Origin: Microbacterium endophyticum
Lineage (GTDB): Bacteria > Actinomycetota > Actinomycetes > Actinomycetales > Microbacteriaceae
Assembly (NCBI RefSeq): GCF_011047135.1
Contig: NZ_CP049255.1
Coordinates: 1,240,001-1,304,000, forward strand
Direction: 5' to 3'
DNA length: 64,000 bases
Shown: positions 1 through 10,242 of the stretch, one piece after another
How positions within the stretch are numbered: position 1 is the stretch's first letter
Layout: each line of letters opens with the position of its first letter
Translations under genes and position numbers: made by a program
Notes under the pieces: model-generated
Seen by the model: the letters and a program-made list of their open reading frames with translations, nothing else
What the model was told of the DNA's origin: nothing
Databases searched by the model: none

Positions 1-1999
1 TCGTCGTCATGATGATCACGGTGTTCTTGAAGTCGACGACGCGACCCTGGCCATCGGTCAGGCGACCCTCTTCGAGAATCTGCAACAGCGAGTTGAAGAT
101 GTCGGGGTGTGCCTTTTCGATCTCATCGAAAAGTACGACCGAGAAGGGCTTGCGGCGCACCTTTTCGGTGAGCTGTCCGCCCTCTTCGAAGCCGACGAAG
201 CCGGGAGGGGCACCGAACAGACGCGAGACCGTGTGCTTCTCGCCGTACTCGCTCATGTCGAGGGAAATCAGCGCACCCTCGTCGTCGAAGAGGAATTCGG
301 CAAGAGCCTTCGCAAGCTCGGTCTTTCCGACACCGGTGGGGCCAGCGAAGATGAACGATCCCGAGGGACGCTTGGGGTCTTTCAGCCCCGCACGCTGACG
401 GCGAATCGTGCGCGAGAGCGCGGCAATCGCCTGCTCCTGGCCGATAACCCGCTGGTGCAACGCCTTCTCCATGAAGACGAGACGGCTGGTCTCCTCTTCA
501 GTGAGTTTGAACACCGGGATGCCGGTGGCCTGCGCGAGCACTTCAGCAATCAGGCCCTCGTCAACGACTGCGTGGGATGCCACGTCGCCGCTGCGCCACT
601 GCTTCTCGAGGCGAAGGCGCTCAGCAAGAAGCGACTTCTCTTCGTCGCGCAATGACGCGGCCTTTTCGAAGTCCTGCTCTTCGGAAGCAACTTCTTTCTG
701 CTCGCGGACCTTGGCGATTTTCTCGTCGAATTCGCGCAGCTCCGGCGGGCTCGACAGGATCGACAGGCGAAGGCGAGCTCCGGCCTCATCGATCAGGTCG
801 ATGGCCTTGTCAGGAAGGAAGCGGTCGCTCACGTAACGGTCGGCGAGGTTCGCTGCCGCAACGATGGCGCCATCAGTGATCTGTACCTTGTGGTGCGCTT
901 CGTAGCGGTCGCGCAGACCCTTCAAGATGTTGATCGCGTGGGGCAAGCTGGGCTCAGCCACCTGGATCGGCTGGAAGCGGCGCTCGAGCGCGGCATCCTT
1001 CTCGAAGTGCTTGCGGTACTCGTCGAGCGTCGTCGCACCGATCGTCTGCAGCTCACCGCGGGCAAGCAGCGGCTTGAGGATCGACGCAGCATCTATTGCA
1101 CCCTCAGCGGCACCGGCACCAACAAGCGTGTGGATCTCGTCGATGAAGACGATGATGTCACCGCGCGTGCGGATCTCTTTCGTGACCTTCTTGAGGCGCT
1201 CTTCAAAGTCACCGCGGTAGCGGGACCCGGCAATGAGCGAGCCGAGGTCAAGCGAGTAGACCTGCTTGTCTTTCAGCGTCTCGGGAACATCGCCCTTGAC
1301 GATCGCCTGGGCGAGGCCCTCAACGACGGCTGTCTTACCGACGCCGGGCTCACCGATCAGCACGGGGTTGTTCTTGGAGCGGCGCGACAGAATCTGCATG
1401 ACGCGCTCGATCTCTTTCTCGCGCCCGATGACCGGGTCGAGCTTGTTGTCGCGCGCGGCCTGCGTGAGGTTGCGCCCGAACTGGTCGAGCACGGCAGAGC
1501 CGCCCTGAGCGGCCTGGCCGCTCTCGCTTGCGGCGCCAGAGACGGCGGCAGGTTCTTTGCCCTGATACCCGCTCAGCAATTGGATGACTTGCTGGCGCAC
1601 CTTGTTGAGGTCGGCTCCGAGCTTCACGAGAACCTGCGCGGCGACGCCCTCACCCTCACGGATGAGACCAAGCAGGATGTGCTCGGTGCCGATGTAGTTG
1701 TGTCCGAGCTGTAGTGCTTCGCGCAGTGACAACTCGAGAACCTTCTTCGCACGCGGCGTAAAGGGGATGTGGCCGGTCGGCTGTTGCTGACCCTGACCGA
1801 TAATGTCTTGCACTTGCTCGCGCACGGCATCAAGCGAAATCCCGAGCGACTCGAGAGCCTTGGCGGCGACACCTTCGCCCTCGTGGATCAGACCCAGCAG
1901 AATGTGCTCGGTGCCGATGTAGTTGTGGTTGAGCATCTTCGCCTCTTCTTGGGCGAGCACCACCACTCGACGGGCACGGTCGGTAAATCTTTCGAACAT
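1..1999 (-). CDS. clpC: ClpC, ATP-dependent Clp protease ATP-binding subunit (3' end outside window)
   Basis: HSP100 unfoldase that feeds substrates to the ClpP peptidase in the cytoplasm. From the ATG at 1999 the protein opens with two Clp-N repeats (each with [10 protein letters not shown], near residues 29 and 104). Then comes a first AAA+ module (Walker A GEPGVGKT, Walker [10 protein letters not shown]), a Glu/Lys-rich middle segment of UVR type, and a second AAA+ module (GPTGVGKT, then [11 protein letters not shown]). The window edge cuts it after about 666 codons; the family is usually somewhat over 800. The doubled N-domain plus short middle domain fit ClpC rather than ClpB. An SD-like GAGGAG sits about 5 bases before the ATG and supports this start. 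Its leader holds two inverted repeats. Confidence 0.97.
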   Translation of the reverse strand, partial: MFERFTDRARRVVVLAQEEAKMLNHNYIGTEHILLGLIHEGEGVAAKALESLGISLDAVREQVQDIIGQGQQQPTGHIPFTPRAKKVLELSLREALQLGHNYIGTEHILLGLIREGEGVAAQVLVKLGADLNKVRQQVIQLLSGYQGKEPAAVSGAASESGQAAQGGSAVLDQFGRNLTQAARDNKLDPVIGREKEIERVMQILSRRSKNNPVLIGEPGVGKTAVVEGLAQAIVKGDVPETLKDKQVYSLDLGSLIAGSRYRGDFEERLKKVTKEIRTRGDIIVFIDEIHTLVGAGAAEGAIDAASILKPLLARGELQTIGATTLDEYRKHFEKDAALERRFQPIQVAEPSLPHAINILKGLRDRYEAHHKVQITDGAIVAAANLADRYVSDRFLPDKAIDLIDEAGARLRLSILSSPPELREFDEKIAKVREQKEVASEEQDFEKAASLRDEEKSLLAERLRLEKQWRSGDVASHAVVDEGLIAEVLAQATGIPVFKLTEEETSRLVFMEKALHQRVIGQEQAIAALSRTIRRQRAGLKDPKRPSGSFIFAGPTGVGKTELAKALAEFLFDDEGALISLDMSEYGEKHTVSRLFGAPPGFVGFEEGGQLTEKVRRKPFSVVLFDEIEKAHPDIFNSLLQILEEGRLTDGQGRVVDFKNTVIIMTT

Positions 2000-2021
2000 C
2001 GTCACTCCTCGGCATCGGCCG

Positions 2022-2087
2022 TGCGCCACTTCTGGCGCATTACAACGAGAGTAACGAGAGCATCGCGCCCCTTGGCGATTGTTCGCC
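2022..2087 (-). promoter_or_regulatory. clpC leader with two inverted repeats
   Basis: Two short perfect inverted repeats lie upstream of the clpC start. TGCGCCA (2022-2028) pairs with TGGCGCA (2033-2039) across a 4-base loop just ahead of the SD. GGCGA (2074-2078) pairs with TCGCC (2083-2087). They could be operator half-sites or a leader hairpin. Neither reads as a HAIR or CIRCE element, and the half-site order is opposite to the ClgR consensus I know. No convincing -35/-10 pair was placed. Confidence 0.3.
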
Positions 2088-2115
2088 GTGGGCGTGACCG
2101 GTTTCGCGTGAGAAG

Positions 2116-2829
2116 TCAGTTGCTTCCGAGAATCGGCACGCGGATGCCGTCGAAGCTGTCGCCTGTGAGAACGACTTCGGCATCACCGGACTTCATTCCG
2201 CCAGCGAACGCGCTGGTACCGCGCGGCGCCATGTCCATCGTGCACATCTGATCAGCGGGCGGATCGGCAAAAGTGACTGTGACTTCGAAGGAGCCGGTGA
2301 TTGCGCTCTTCTCCACCGTCGGTGCACACGTCGATGAGCCCCACGTCAAAATGATGAAATTGTTGTAGGTCGCAACCCACCCGGCGGAGGGCGCGTAATC
2401 AGTCTCAGTTCCGGGGCCGGCAAGCCCTGGTACACCGGCCACTTCAGCAGTGCCGAAGAAGTCTGTGCCTCGAACCTCGAGAGTGGCATCTGATGAGGTG
2501 TCGACTCCCTCGGGCACGTCGAACAGCGTGACCTGCGAAGCCATGTCTGCTGTGCACGGCTGAGTCTCATCGGCATCCTCAAGGTTCACTTCGAGGATGC
2601 CAGCGTCGTTGAGGGCGACATCCGACACTGCCGGTGTGCAGCTCGAGCTTCCCGAAGTCCACATGCCGATCATCCGGCCATCGTCGAGCCATGTGGCGTT
2701 GACGTCGACCTGCACTCCGGCATCCCCCGTTGCTTCGGGGTTCGCGCCGATATCTGCGCACCCTGCGACGAGCGCGAGCGTGCCGATGATCAGGGCGGCT
2801 CCGAACAGCCGGGTGCGACGCAGTGCCAT
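2116..2829 (-). CDS. Secreted lipoprotein with duplicated domain, function unknown
   Basis: A 237-residue predicted lipoprotein. The N-terminus is a basic stretch, a hydrophobic core and the lipobox LVAGC with the acceptor Cys at residue 24, so it should be anchored on the outer face of the membrane. I do not recognise the family. The mature part appears to be an internal duplication: GSSSCTPAV and a later QPCTADMA in the first half are echoed by GSSTCAPTV and QMCTMDMA in the second. Each half therefore has two Cys residues that could form a disulfide. An SD-like GGAG precedes the ATG. It lies between cls and clpC on the same strand. Confidence 0.85.
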   Translation of the reverse strand: MALRRTRLFGAALIIGTLALVAGCADIGANPEATGDAGVQVDVNATWLDDGRMIGMWTSGSSSCTPAVSDVALNDAGILEVNLEDADETQPCTADMASQVTLFDVPEGVDTSSDATLEVRGTDFFGTAEVAGVPGLAGPGTETDYAPSAGWVATYNNFIILTWGSSTCAPTVEKSAITGSFEVTVTFADPPADQMCTMDMAPRGTSAFAGGMKSGDAEVVLTGDSFDGIRVPILGSN

Positions 2830-2852
2830 GAATTTTTCTCCGGGGTGTGGGT

Positions 2853-4319
2853 CTACTGAAGGGCCGAGGTCAATCGTGCGAGGTTATCGAGCACGGTGGA
2901 ACGCAGCGGTTGTTTGTTCCACTCTTCCAAAGTGAGTCGTCGGCTCAAGCTGCGGTATTTGTCTTCAACGCGCCGCATATCTGCCACGAATTCGGTGCCA
3001 CGCACCAGCATCGAGATCTCGAGGTTGAGACCGAACGACCGCATATCCATGTTGCTCGAGCCGATGACGGCGACCTCTTCATCGATCGTGAGGCTCTTCG
3101 AATGCAAGATGAAGGGCTTACGGTACATCCAGATCTCGACGCCGGCGCGAAGCAGGGCTTCGTAGTAGCTGCGCTGTGCGTGGTAGACCATCGCCTGGTC
3201 GCCCTCTTCTGAGACGAAAAGCTCGACGTGCACACCCCGCTGGCACGCGGCGGTGATGGCGAGCAGCAGTGACTCCTCCGGCACGAAGTAGGGGCTCACC
3301 ATGATGATCTTGTGGTCGGCCGCATACAGCATCGACAGGAACAGCTTGAGGTTGTTCTGGAATTCGAACCCGGGGCCCGACGGCACAATCTGGCAATCGA
3401 GATCGCCCGGCAGGTTCGAGACCTCGAACAGGTTGATCTCATCACTGAGAATCTCATCGGTTTCGCTGTACCAGTCCGAGAGGAACACAGCGTTGATGCT
3501 GTTGACAACAGGACCCTCGACCCGCGCCATCAGGTCCACCCAGTGCAGGCCGCGCTTGATGTTCTTTTTGAGGTTGTACGTCGAATCAGTGGCGTTTTGC
3601 GACCCCATGAACGCGACATTGCCGTCGATCACGAGGAGCTTCCGGTGGTTTCGAAGGTCGGGGCGCTGGTACTTGCCCTTGAGCGGCTGAACGGGCAACA
3701 GCAATCGCCAGTGAGCGCCCATCGTGTCGAGTCGGGCAAGAGTCTGGCGGTAGTAGGGCTTACCGCGGTTCGCCCAGTGATCGAGCAGGACCCGCACGAC
3801 GACACCGCGCGCCGCAGCTTCTTCGAGCGCCTGGAACAGGTTGTTGGTCGCGACATCCGACTGCAAGATGTAGAACTCGACGTGAACGTAGTTCTCGGCC
3901 TGCCGCACAGCATCAGCCATCGTGTCGAGACTCGTCTGGTAGTCAGAGATCAGGGTCGCTTCGTTGTCTCCCGAAAGCGGGAGCGCACCGAGGTTGCTAT
4001 TGAGGCGCACCAGCGACGTGAACCAGTCCGGGGCATCGGGGCGCAGGGTGCCCAGCTGGAGCCCCGCGCTCGTTGATCGAATGTAGTCGTTGATCGCTTC
4101 TTGCTTCAGGCGTCGCTTACGCGGCAGCTTCGGGGTTCCGATCACCAAAAAGAGCAGCACACCCACAAAAGGGATGAAGTAGATCGCCAACAACCACGCC
4201 ATCGCAGCGGTGGGTCGACGATTTCGCGGCACGATGATGACCGCCAAAATTCGCACAATAATATCTGTGACGAAGATGAGGACGAGCCACCACGCCCCGT
4301 CGAACTCGATCTGGATCAC
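2853..4319 (-). CDS. cls: Cardiolipin synthase (phospholipase D type)
   Basis: Membrane enzyme that condenses phosphatidyl groups to make cardiolipin. The 488 residues begin with two hydrophobic segments (about residues 10-30 and 38-62), the usual PLDc_N region, followed by two phospholipase D domains. Both HxK(x)4D motifs are present: NHRKLLVIDG, followed by GSQN, in the first domain and LHSKSLTIDE, followed by GSSNMD, in the second. Length and layout match bacterial Cls. The start is GTG at 4319. A small membrane protein gene lies 42 bases upstream on the same strand and may be co-transcribed. Confidence 0.95.
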   Translation of the reverse strand: MIQIEFDGAWWLVLIFVTDIIVRILAVIIVPRNRRPTAAMAWLLAIYFIPFVGVLLFLVIGTPKLPRKRRLKQEAINDYIRSTSAGLQLGTLRPDAPDWFTSLVRLNSNLGALPLSGDNEATLISDYQTSLDTMADAVRQAENYVHVEFYILQSDVATNNLFQALEEAAARGVVVRVLLDHWANRGKPYYRQTLARLDTMGAHWRLLLPVQPLKGKYQRPDLRNHRKLLVIDGNVAFMGSQNATDSTYNLKKNIKRGLHWVDLMARVEGPVVNSINAVFLSDWYSETDEILSDEINLFEVSNLPGDLDCQIVPSGPGFEFQNNLKLFLSMLYAADHKIIMVSPYFVPEESLLLAITAACQRGVHVELFVSEEGDQAMVYHAQRSYYEALLRAGVEIWMYRKPFILHSKSLTIDEEVAVIGSSNMDMRSFGLNLEISMLVRGTEFVADMRRVEDKYRSLSRRLTLEEWNKQPLRSTVLDNLARLTSALQ

Positions 4320-4361
4320 ACGCTCTCCCCGCTGGTTTCTCTCAGCGTAGCGGGAGGCCGC

Positions 4362-4553
4362 TCAACTATCGGATGCCGAGGGTCGAGCCGGTGGCAATCC
4401 GCGCTTCGCGCGTTCCTCGGCTTCGACCTGCGCGTGGACACGACGTTCGGAACGGTCAGCTCGAATAATCGAGCGAACGACGACCACGAAGATCGCCGAT
4501 ACAACCAGGGTCGGAAGAATCGACCACACCAAGGCTGCCCAGTAACTATCCAC
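4362..4553 (-). CDS. Small single-pass membrane protein
   Basis: A 63-residue protein if it starts at the GTG at 4553 (reading VDSYWAALVW). An in-frame GTG at 4613 would give 83 residues, but the added N-terminus is polar and unlike a membrane protein leader. One strong hydrophobic helix (residues about 5-27, rich in Val/Ile) is followed by a basic, charged cytoplasmic tail (RADRSERRVHAQVEAEERAK) that may form a short helix. Similar small proteins beside cls are familiar in this family of bacteria, but I know no function. Confidence 0.7.
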   Translation of the reverse strand: MDSYWAALVWSILPTLVVSAIFVVVVRSIIRADRSERRVHAQVEAEERAKRGLPPARPSASDS

Positions 4554-4664
4554 GTTCCCACTGTACTTTGCATCCCGCTCTCCCCGGACGCTCCGCTGGG
4601 TTTCCCCGTGCACAAGTGCTCACGCGGCGACCCGCAATGAGGGAGCTGAGACGAACGTCGAAGC

Positions 4665-5795
4665 ATGACGACGATCATCCCCGCCCGCTCCGCTGCGGAA
4701 TTTCTCGCTCTCGTTCCGCGCATGCTCGCTTTCACCCCCACCCGAAGCGTCGTGTTCGTGCCTTTCGACGGCACGCGCAGTTGCGGCGCAATGCGGATCG
4801 ACTTGCCTTCACCAGCACTCGACGACGACATCGACAGCGTCGCAGCCACCTACCTCGGCATGATCTGCCGTATCTCTGCGGCTGATTCGTTCACGGCAGT
4901 GATCTACACCGACGAAGCGATCGATCCAAAGCAAGCGCGCCTGCCCCAGCACAAACTCATCATGGCGATTCTCCAGCGGGCTGACAGTTGCGGCCTCACT
5001 GTGCACGACGCACTGTGCGTTGCGGCAGACGCGTGGGGCTCCTACCTCGACGCGCGACGCCCACGCGAAAGGCGCTCACTGGCCGAGATTGCCAGCAGCA
5101 CTACAACGGTCGCCCCGGCTCCCGCCGCGGGCGATCAGACCACCGGCGCCGCGCTCCCGGAGGTGAGTCAAGCAGAACGTGAACAGGTCGAGCGAGAGTA
5201 CGTCGAACTCAACGCTGCGGCCGCCACCGTCTGCGGCTTCACGCCACACGCGAGAGAGAGCATCCGCATCAATCCTGCTGCGCTGACAGCGGTCGGCGCG
5301 CTCGACGACATTCCGCTCCTATTCGAACAGGCACTCAAGTGGGATGCCGCGCACCTCGCGCCGTTTCAGACGGCAAGCCTGTTGTGGTGCCTCTCGCGCC
5401 CTTCGCTTCGCGACATCGGCCTCGCCGGGTGGTGTCTCGGGCTCAGCCGAGGAGACGCCGCTGCCGAAGGTCAGCTTCGCTGGGAGGGCGGAGAGGAGTA
5501 CCCCGAAGACATCGCACAGTTCGTCTGGGGCGACGGCCCGAAACCCGACAGCGAGAGGCTCGAAAGAGCGCTCGTCCTCACGCGCCGCGTCGCGGCTGCC
5601 GCACGAACATCACGACAGCCCGGCCCACTCGCTATCTGCGCCTGGCTATCGTGGGCTCTCGGCCGATCGACCCACGCCGGTATCTACGCGAGCAGGGCGT
5701 GCGAGATCGACCCGCACCACGGATTCGCGAAAATCATGATTTCGATGGTCGCGGCGTCCCATCTACCGCAGTGGGCTTTCGCCCACGAGGACTGA
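4665..5795 (+). CDS. DUF4192 domain-containing protein
   Basis: A 376-residue cytoplasmic protein of the actinobacterial DUF4192 type, with no signal peptide or membrane segment. The N-terminal part (SAAEFLALVPRMLAFTPTRS followed by VVFVPF) is the recognisable start of this family. The C-terminal third contains Ala-rich helices with WLSWALGRSTHAG, as in other members. Function is unknown. It is the only plus-strand gene in a long minus-strand block and converges with lysS, with only 8 bases between the stops. Confidence 0.85.
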   Translation: MTTIIPARSAAEFLALVPRMLAFTPTRSVVFVPFDGTRSCGAMRIDLPSPALDDDIDSVAATYLGMICRISAADSFTAVIYTDEAIDPKQARLPQHKLIMAILQRADSCGLTVHDALCVAADAWGSYLDARRPRERRSLAEIASSTTTVAPAPAAGDQTTGAALPEVSQAEREQVEREYVELNAAAATVCGFTPHARESIRINPAALTAVGALDDIPLLFEQALKWDAAHLAPFQTASLLWCLSRPSLRDIGLAGWCLGLSRGDAAAEGQLRWEGGEEYPEDIAQFVWGDGPKPDSERLERALVLTRRVAAAARTSRQPGPLAICAWLSWALGRSTHAGIYASRACEIDPHHGFAKIMISMVAASHLPQWAFAHED

Positions 5796-5803
5796 GCGCC
5801 GTC

Positions 5804-7324
5804 TTACTTGACGAGCGGAAAGAGGATCGTTTCGCGAATACCGAGACCCGTGATGGCCATGAGTAGACGGTCGATGCCCATGCCCATGCCGCCGGTCGGG
5901 GGCATGCCGTGCTCGAGAGCACGCAAGAACTCTTCGTCGATACGCATCGCTTCATCGTCACCGCGCGCGGCAAGCGTTGCCTGCTCGACGAATCGCTCGC
6001 GCTGAATGACCGGGTCGACAAGCTCGGAATAGCCGGTGGCGAGCTCAAAGCCGCGCACGTAGAGATCCCATTTTTCGACAACGCCGGGAAGAGTGCGGTG
6101 CTCCCGCACGAGCGGGCTCGTGTCGACGGGAAAGTCCATCACGAACGTGGGGCTCACAAGGTTCACCTTGACGAAGTGCTCCCACAACTCTTCCACCCAC
6201 TTGCCATGCGTGGCGTGAGGGGGTGCTTCGACGCCCGCTTCATCAGCCAGCGCGACGAGCTCTTCCACGGTGGTCTCGGGAGTGATCTTTCGGCCGCTCG
6301 CCGTGCTGAGCGAGTCGTACATCGAAATGCGATCCCACTGACCGCCGAGGTCGTAAACGGTTCCGTCGGCCCAGGTGACCGATGTTGATCCCGAAACAGC
6401 GATCGCGGCGTTCTGAATCAGCTCTTGAGTGAGGTCGGCGATGCCGTTGTAGTCGCTGTAAGACTGGTATGCCTCGAGCATTGCGAACTCTGGGCTGTGC
6501 GTCGAGTCAGCGCCTTCGTTGCGGAAGTTGCGGTTGATCTCGAAGACGCGGTCGATGCCGCCGACGACGGCGCGCTTGAGAAAGAGCTCGGGCGCGATGC
6601 GCAAGTACAGTTCGGTGTCGAACGCGTTCGAGTGCGTGACGAACGGTCGAGCCGAAGCGCCACCGTGCTGCACCTGCAACATCGGGGTCTCGACTTCGAG
6701 AAAATCGTGCTCAATAAACGTCTGACGAAGGCTCCGATTGACCTTGGCTCGGGCAACCACGGTCTCGCGTGCCTGCTCGCGCACGATGAGGTCGAGGTAG
6801 CGACTGCGGACCCGGCTCTCTTCACTCAACTCGCTGTAGATGTTGGGAAGCGGCAAGATCGCCTTCGAGGCGATCTGCCAGTTGGCGACCATGACAGAAA
6901 GTTCGCCACGTCGACTTGAGATGACTTCACCGTGCACGAACACGTGATCGCCGAGATCGACGATTTCTTTCCACGCCTGCAGCGACTCTTCGCCCACGCT
7001 CGCGAGCGAAACCATCGCCTGAATACGGCTGCCATCGCCCGCTTGCAGCGTTGCGAAGCAAAGCTTGCCGGTGTTGCGACTGAACACGATGCGTCCTGCG
7101 ACACCGACCTGCTCGCCGGTTTCGGCACCGGCTTCGAGCCCATCGAAACGCTCGCGCACCGCAGCGATCGTGGTCGTGACCGCAACGGCCACCGGATAAG
7201 CGCCGCCTGCGGCATCCGTTCGTTCGGCGATCAAACGCTCGCGCTTGGCCAGCCGCACCGCTTTCTGCTCGAAGATGTCTTCTTCGAGCGTTTCGGCGGC
7301 GGCGTTCACGGGTGTATTCGTCAT
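5804..7324 (-). CDS. lysS: Lysyl-tRNA synthetase, class II
   Basis: Charges tRNA-Lys with lysine in the cytoplasm. The 506 residues contain an N-terminal OB-fold anticodon-binding domain (about 55-165, including [18 protein letters not shown]) and a class II catalytic core. Motif 2 is seen as [11 protein letters not shown] followed by [11 protein letters not shown]. Motif 3 is at the C-terminus as [16 protein letters not shown]. The length is normal for the family. The ATG at 7324 gives the expected N-terminal helix. In related genomes panC/panD often sit between the DUF2520 gene and lysS; here lysS follows directly after a gap of about 60 bases. Confidence 0.97.
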   Translation of the reverse strand: MTNTPVNAAAETLEEDIFEQKAVRLAKRERLIAERTDAAGGAYPVAVAVTTTIAAVRERFDGLEAGAETGEQVGVAGRIVFSRNTGKLCFATLQAGDGSRIQAMVSLASVGEESLQAWKEIVDLGDHVFVHGEVISSRRGELSVMVANWQIASKAILPLPNIYSELSEESRVRSRYLDLIVREQARETVVARAKVNRSLRQTFIEHDFLEVETPMLQVQHGGASARPFVTHSNAFDTELYLRIAPELFLKRAVVGGIDRVFEINRNFRNEGADSTHSPEFAMLEAYQSYSDYNGIADLTQELIQNAAIAVSGSTSVTWADGTVYDLGGQWDRISMYDSLSTASGRKITPETTVEELVALADEAGVEAPPHATHGKWVEELWEHFVKVNLVSPTFVMDFPVDTSPLVREHRTLPGVVEKWDLYVRGFELATGYSELVDPVIQRERFVEQATLAARGDDEAMRIDEEFLRALEHGMPPTGGMGMGIDRLLMAITGLGIRETILFPLVK

Positions 7325-7382
7325 GTACGGGGGCTCCTCAGAAAATCCTCCCCAGTCTACCGAGCAGGCTGACCGCGGCAGG

Positions 7383-8069
7383 CTAGAGCAAAGGCGACGC
7401 TTCGGTGAGCGCGTGATCGACGGTCGAACGCACGAGCGCCGAGAGGTACCCGCCCGGGTTGTCGAATCCGAGATCAGTCAGGATGCCGGTGGACTGCTGC
7501 ACGATCGAACGCGAAAAGGCCGTCGCGGTCGTGATCGCCTCGGCGTAGGCCGGGCGGTCTTGTTCTGCAACAACCACGGGCTCGCACCCGAGTTCGACGG
7601 CGAGCGCCTGCGCGATCGGCAACACTGCGGGCGGTGCGGTTACCGCCGCATACGAGGCCGACAGCTGCCGAAGGTCGATGCTGCTCGTGCCGGTGAAGGT
7701 GATTGCGGGGTGCACGGCGAGCGGGATGGCGCCCGCAGCCGCCGCGGGACGCAATACCTCGATGCCATATGCCGGATCGACGTGCAGAATGAGCTGGCCG
7801 ATTTGCCACGCACCGACCTCGGCGAGGCCCGCCACGAGACCGGCAATTTCATCGTGCGGAACAGCGATGACGACGAGCTGACTGCGGCGTGCGACCTCTT
7901 GCGCGTCGAGCACCGGAACGCCCGGCAGTATCGCCTCGACGCGGTCGGTGTTCGACCCGGCAGTCACACCGGTGAGCGCGTGACCGGCTCCGGCCAGGGC
8001 TGCGCCGATCACCGGCCCAACCTTTCCGGCGCCGATAATGCCGACACCGAGTCGACCATCACGATTCAC
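7383..8069 (-). CDS. DUF2520-type NAD(P)-binding dehydrogenase-like protein
   Basis: A 228-residue Rossmann-fold protein beginning with [18 protein letters not shown], a GxGxxG-type dinucleotide-binding loop. The middle ([14 protein letters not shown], then [12 protein letters not shown]) and the helical C-terminal half match the DUF2520 family, which resembles F420/NADP or 6-phosphogluconate-type reductases. The substrate is not known; members often sit beside pantothenate or folate genes. It starts with GTG and overlaps the stop of the upstream PH-domain gene by 4 bases (GTGA), so the two are translationally coupled. Confidence 0.85.
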   Translation of the reverse strand: MNRDGRLGVGIIGAGKVGPVIGAALAGAGHALTGVTAGSNTDRVEAILPGVPVLDAQEVARRSQLVVIAVPHDEIAGLVAGLAEVGAWQIGQLILHVDPAYGIEVLRPAAAAGAIPLAVHPAITFTGTSSIDLRQLSASYAAVTAPPAVLPIAQALAVELGCEPVVVAEQDRPAYAEAITTATAFSRSIVQQSTGILTDLGFDNPGGYLSALVRSTVDHALTEASPLL

Positions 8070-9622
8070 GAAGACTCCTGTTCTGCCGCCCAGCGGTGCG
8101 ACCTGTCCGACGAGCGTGCCGCGATCGCCTGGGCTTCGGTCGCGGCGAAGAGTTCGAGTGCATCGTCTCGCCCGACGACTCGAAGTGCACCAGAGACCGG
8201 GCCCTCGATCGTGTGAACCTGCACATTAGCCACGGCCAACGCGCGCGCGAGTGGCCCCTGCGTGAGCGCGATGCTCTGCATCCGGGCCAGCGGAAAAATG
8301 TTGAGACGGCGCCACACGAAACCGTGCCGAAAAAACAGCGTCTGCGCCCGCAATACGAAACCGTTGCGACGCCACGACAGCAGACGAAGCAACCTCGCGC
8401 GGCGCGGAGTGGTCGTAAACGGATCTGCATCGTCGGATGACGAGCCCGACAGTCCGTGCACAAACACGGCAGCGCGTTGCTCGTCATCAAGGTTCGGGAG
8501 CAGCAAGCCCAACACGCGCTCGACATCAGCGACTGTTCCGACCGGAAGCACGTCGGCGACATCCTGGCCGTTTTGCCGGCTTGCCCCGCCCGAGAGCCGA
8601 TTTACCCGCACGCTCCACCATCCGACGCCTCGCCACATCAGCGGCTGGCGCACCTCGACGGCGTGCACGCGACCGGGCGGCAGTATCTCGGTGACCGTCG
8701 TGAAGAGACCGAACGTCACGCGCACACCATCGGGCGTGGGCGCAATCGCGTATCGCAGCGAACGCGTGATCGACCGCACCCAGAATGCGCCGAAACCGAG
8801 CACGGCGGGTACGAAGCCGATGAGCACCCAGGGGCTCCCCATGCTCGCGGCGATCGAGAACCCGACGATCAGCACAATCAACCAGATCGTCGCGGTGCTG
8901 AGCAGATGGGATGCCACGAGCCGCCCCGCGGGAATATGCACGACCGACTCGGGCTCAGCGACGGGCGCCTCGGCACCATCAATGACGCCGGTGACGCCCT
9001 CGCTGAAAGCATCGACCGCGTCTGAGAGTCGTGGACCGCGAGGCGGCGCCATCCCCGCGGCGGCGAGCCGCTGGCCCGATGCGAGATACAGGATGTCGGA
9101 GCGAACCGCTTCGGCGGCTCGCGTCGCCAGGTATTCAAGCTTGACGTTGGCGTCGAGCCCGGCCCCGATTACCTCGAGTTTTGACAGCCCTACGAGTCGC
9201 GCCACGAGCGGGCGCGTGAGGTTGACGCCCTGAACGCGGTCGAGTGGTGCACGTCGATGCGTGCGAAAAACCACGCCGCTTCGCACTTCGACGTCATCGG
9301 TAATGCGAAAGGAGTGCGCACGCCATGACAGCCAAAAAAGCAGTACCAAAATGAGGGCAACCCCGAGAACACCGAGAAGCGCGATGGGCACGAGCTCGTG
9401 GGTCAAGACGTAGTCGACCGGGTCGTCGGGTGCGCGTACTCCGGTTGCGCCGGGTACGAGCCAGGGCAAGAACCACTCGATCAGGCGTTCCCGCAGGTTC
9501 GCCACGATGATGCCGATGATGGCGAGCAAGAAGACACCGCCGCGCAGCAGCGGGCTGAGCGGGTGCATGCGGTGCCACTGCCCGTCGCTGAACTCAGATG
9601 CAGTGCGGGCGGGTGCGCTCAT
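8066..9622 (-). CDS. PH-domain membrane protein, YdbT type (long partner)
   Basis: A 518-residue integral membrane protein from the ATG at 9622, which overlaps the stop of the preceding gene as ATGA. The layout is paired transmembrane helices (about 30-47 and 85-105) followed by a bacterial PH (bPH2) domain with TDDVEVRSGVVFRTHRRAPL. A second pair of helices (LLSTATIWLIVLIVGFSIAA) and further bPH2 copies follow, the last with FPLARMQSIALTQGPLARAL. This three-domain form is the YdbT/DUF304 type, normally encoded next to a shorter YdbS-like partner, as here. A role in envelope stress or antimicrobial tolerance is known for some homologues, but the mechanism is unclear. Confidence 0.85.
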   Translation of the reverse strand: MSAPARTASEFSDGQWHRMHPLSPLLRGGVFLLAIIGIIVANLRERLIEWFLPWLVPGATGVRAPDDPVDYVLTHELVPIALLGVLGVALILVLLFWLSWRAHSFRITDDVEVRSGVVFRTHRRAPLDRVQGVNLTRPLVARLVGLSKLEVIGAGLDANVKLEYLATRAAEAVRSDILYLASGQRLAAAGMAPPRGPRLSDAVDAFSEGVTGVIDGAEAPVAEPESVVHIPAGRLVASHLLSTATIWLIVLIVGFSIAASMGSPWVLIGFVPAVLGFGAFWVRSITRSLRYAIAPTPDGVRVTFGLFTTVTEILPPGRVHAVEVRQPLMWRGVGWWSVRVNRLSGGASRQNGQDVADVLPVGTVADVERVLGLLLPNLDDEQRAAVFVHGLSGSSSDDADPFTTTPRRARLLRLLSWRRNGFVLRAQTLFFRHGFVWRRLNIFPLARMQSIALTQGPLARALAVANVQVHTIEGPVSGALRVVGRDDALELFAATEAQAIAARSSDRSHRWAAEQESS

Positions 9623-10242
9623 AGCCCCGTCCGGCGTGATTCTGCAACCGCGATGAGGGTGTCGCGGAGTTCGTTGGCCGCACCCTGCGTGAGGCCCGGC
9701 AGCACAACACCGGTGGTCGCCGCAGCGGTGACGAGCTTCAACTGGGCGATTCCGAAGACCCGGTCGAGAGGGCCATGAGTGATGTCGACGAGCTGCATGC
9801 GCCCGTAGGGCACTGCGACGACGCGCTGCCACAGAATGCCGCGGCGCATGATGAGGTCATCGTCTCGCAGCTGGTAGCCGAACGCGCGCACCTGGCGCGG
9901 CGTGATGGCGAGAGTCCACGCGAGGATCAGGAGCGCGATCCCCGCCGGAATCCACACCCAGGGCGTGCGCGAAAGCGTCGAGATCACAACAGCCGCAATG
10001 GGGATGACAATCAAAATCGCCGCTGTGGATATGAGTCGCACCCATAGGTAGGCACGCGCCAACTGGTGCCATTTGCCGTCGCCGATCGGAAGTCGACCTG
10101 CGGAGCGCGGCTCCTGGATCAAGTGATAGGTGCCGATGTCCAGAACCGAGCCGCTACCGGTGGGCTGGCTGGGCGGCGGCGCCAGCTCAGTTGCTGGCTG
10201 AGATGGTGGTGGGGGGTTCGTCGGGTCCGTCGGCGTTGTCAT
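9619..10242 (-). CDS. PH-domain membrane protein, YdbS type (short partner)
   Basis: A 207-residue protein from the ATG at 10242. It has a Pro/Thr-rich disordered N-terminus, two membrane helices (RLISTAAILIVIPIAAVVIS and IPAGIALLILAWTLAI) and one bPH2 domain (DDDLIMRRGILWQRVVAVPY, then MQLVDITHGPLDRVFGIAQL). It partners the longer YdbT-type gene downstream, which it overlaps by 4 bases. Its own start lies inside the upstream DUF3180 gene by 56 bases, so the whole group is tightly coupled. An earlier in-frame start is possible but would add only more overlap. Confidence 0.85.
   Translation of the reverse strand: MTTPTDPTNPPPPSQPATELAPPPSQPTGSGSVLDIGTYHLIQEPRSAGRLPIGDGKWHQLARAYLWVRLISTAAILIVIPIAAVVISTLSRTPWVWIPAGIALLILAWTLAITPRQVRAFGYQLRDDDLIMRRGILWQRVVAVPYGRMQLVDITHGPLDRVFGIAQLKLVTAAATTGVVLPGLTQGAANELRDTLIAVAESRRTGL

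Noticed and set aside
890..1714. Plus-strand open frame of 274 codons
   Set aside because: Antisense to clpC; the product is low in complexity and matches no known domain.
2074..2087. ClgR-type operator upstream of clpC
   Set aside because: The palindrome GGCGA-N4-TCGCC has its half-sites in the opposite order to the ClgR consensus (CGC...GCG).
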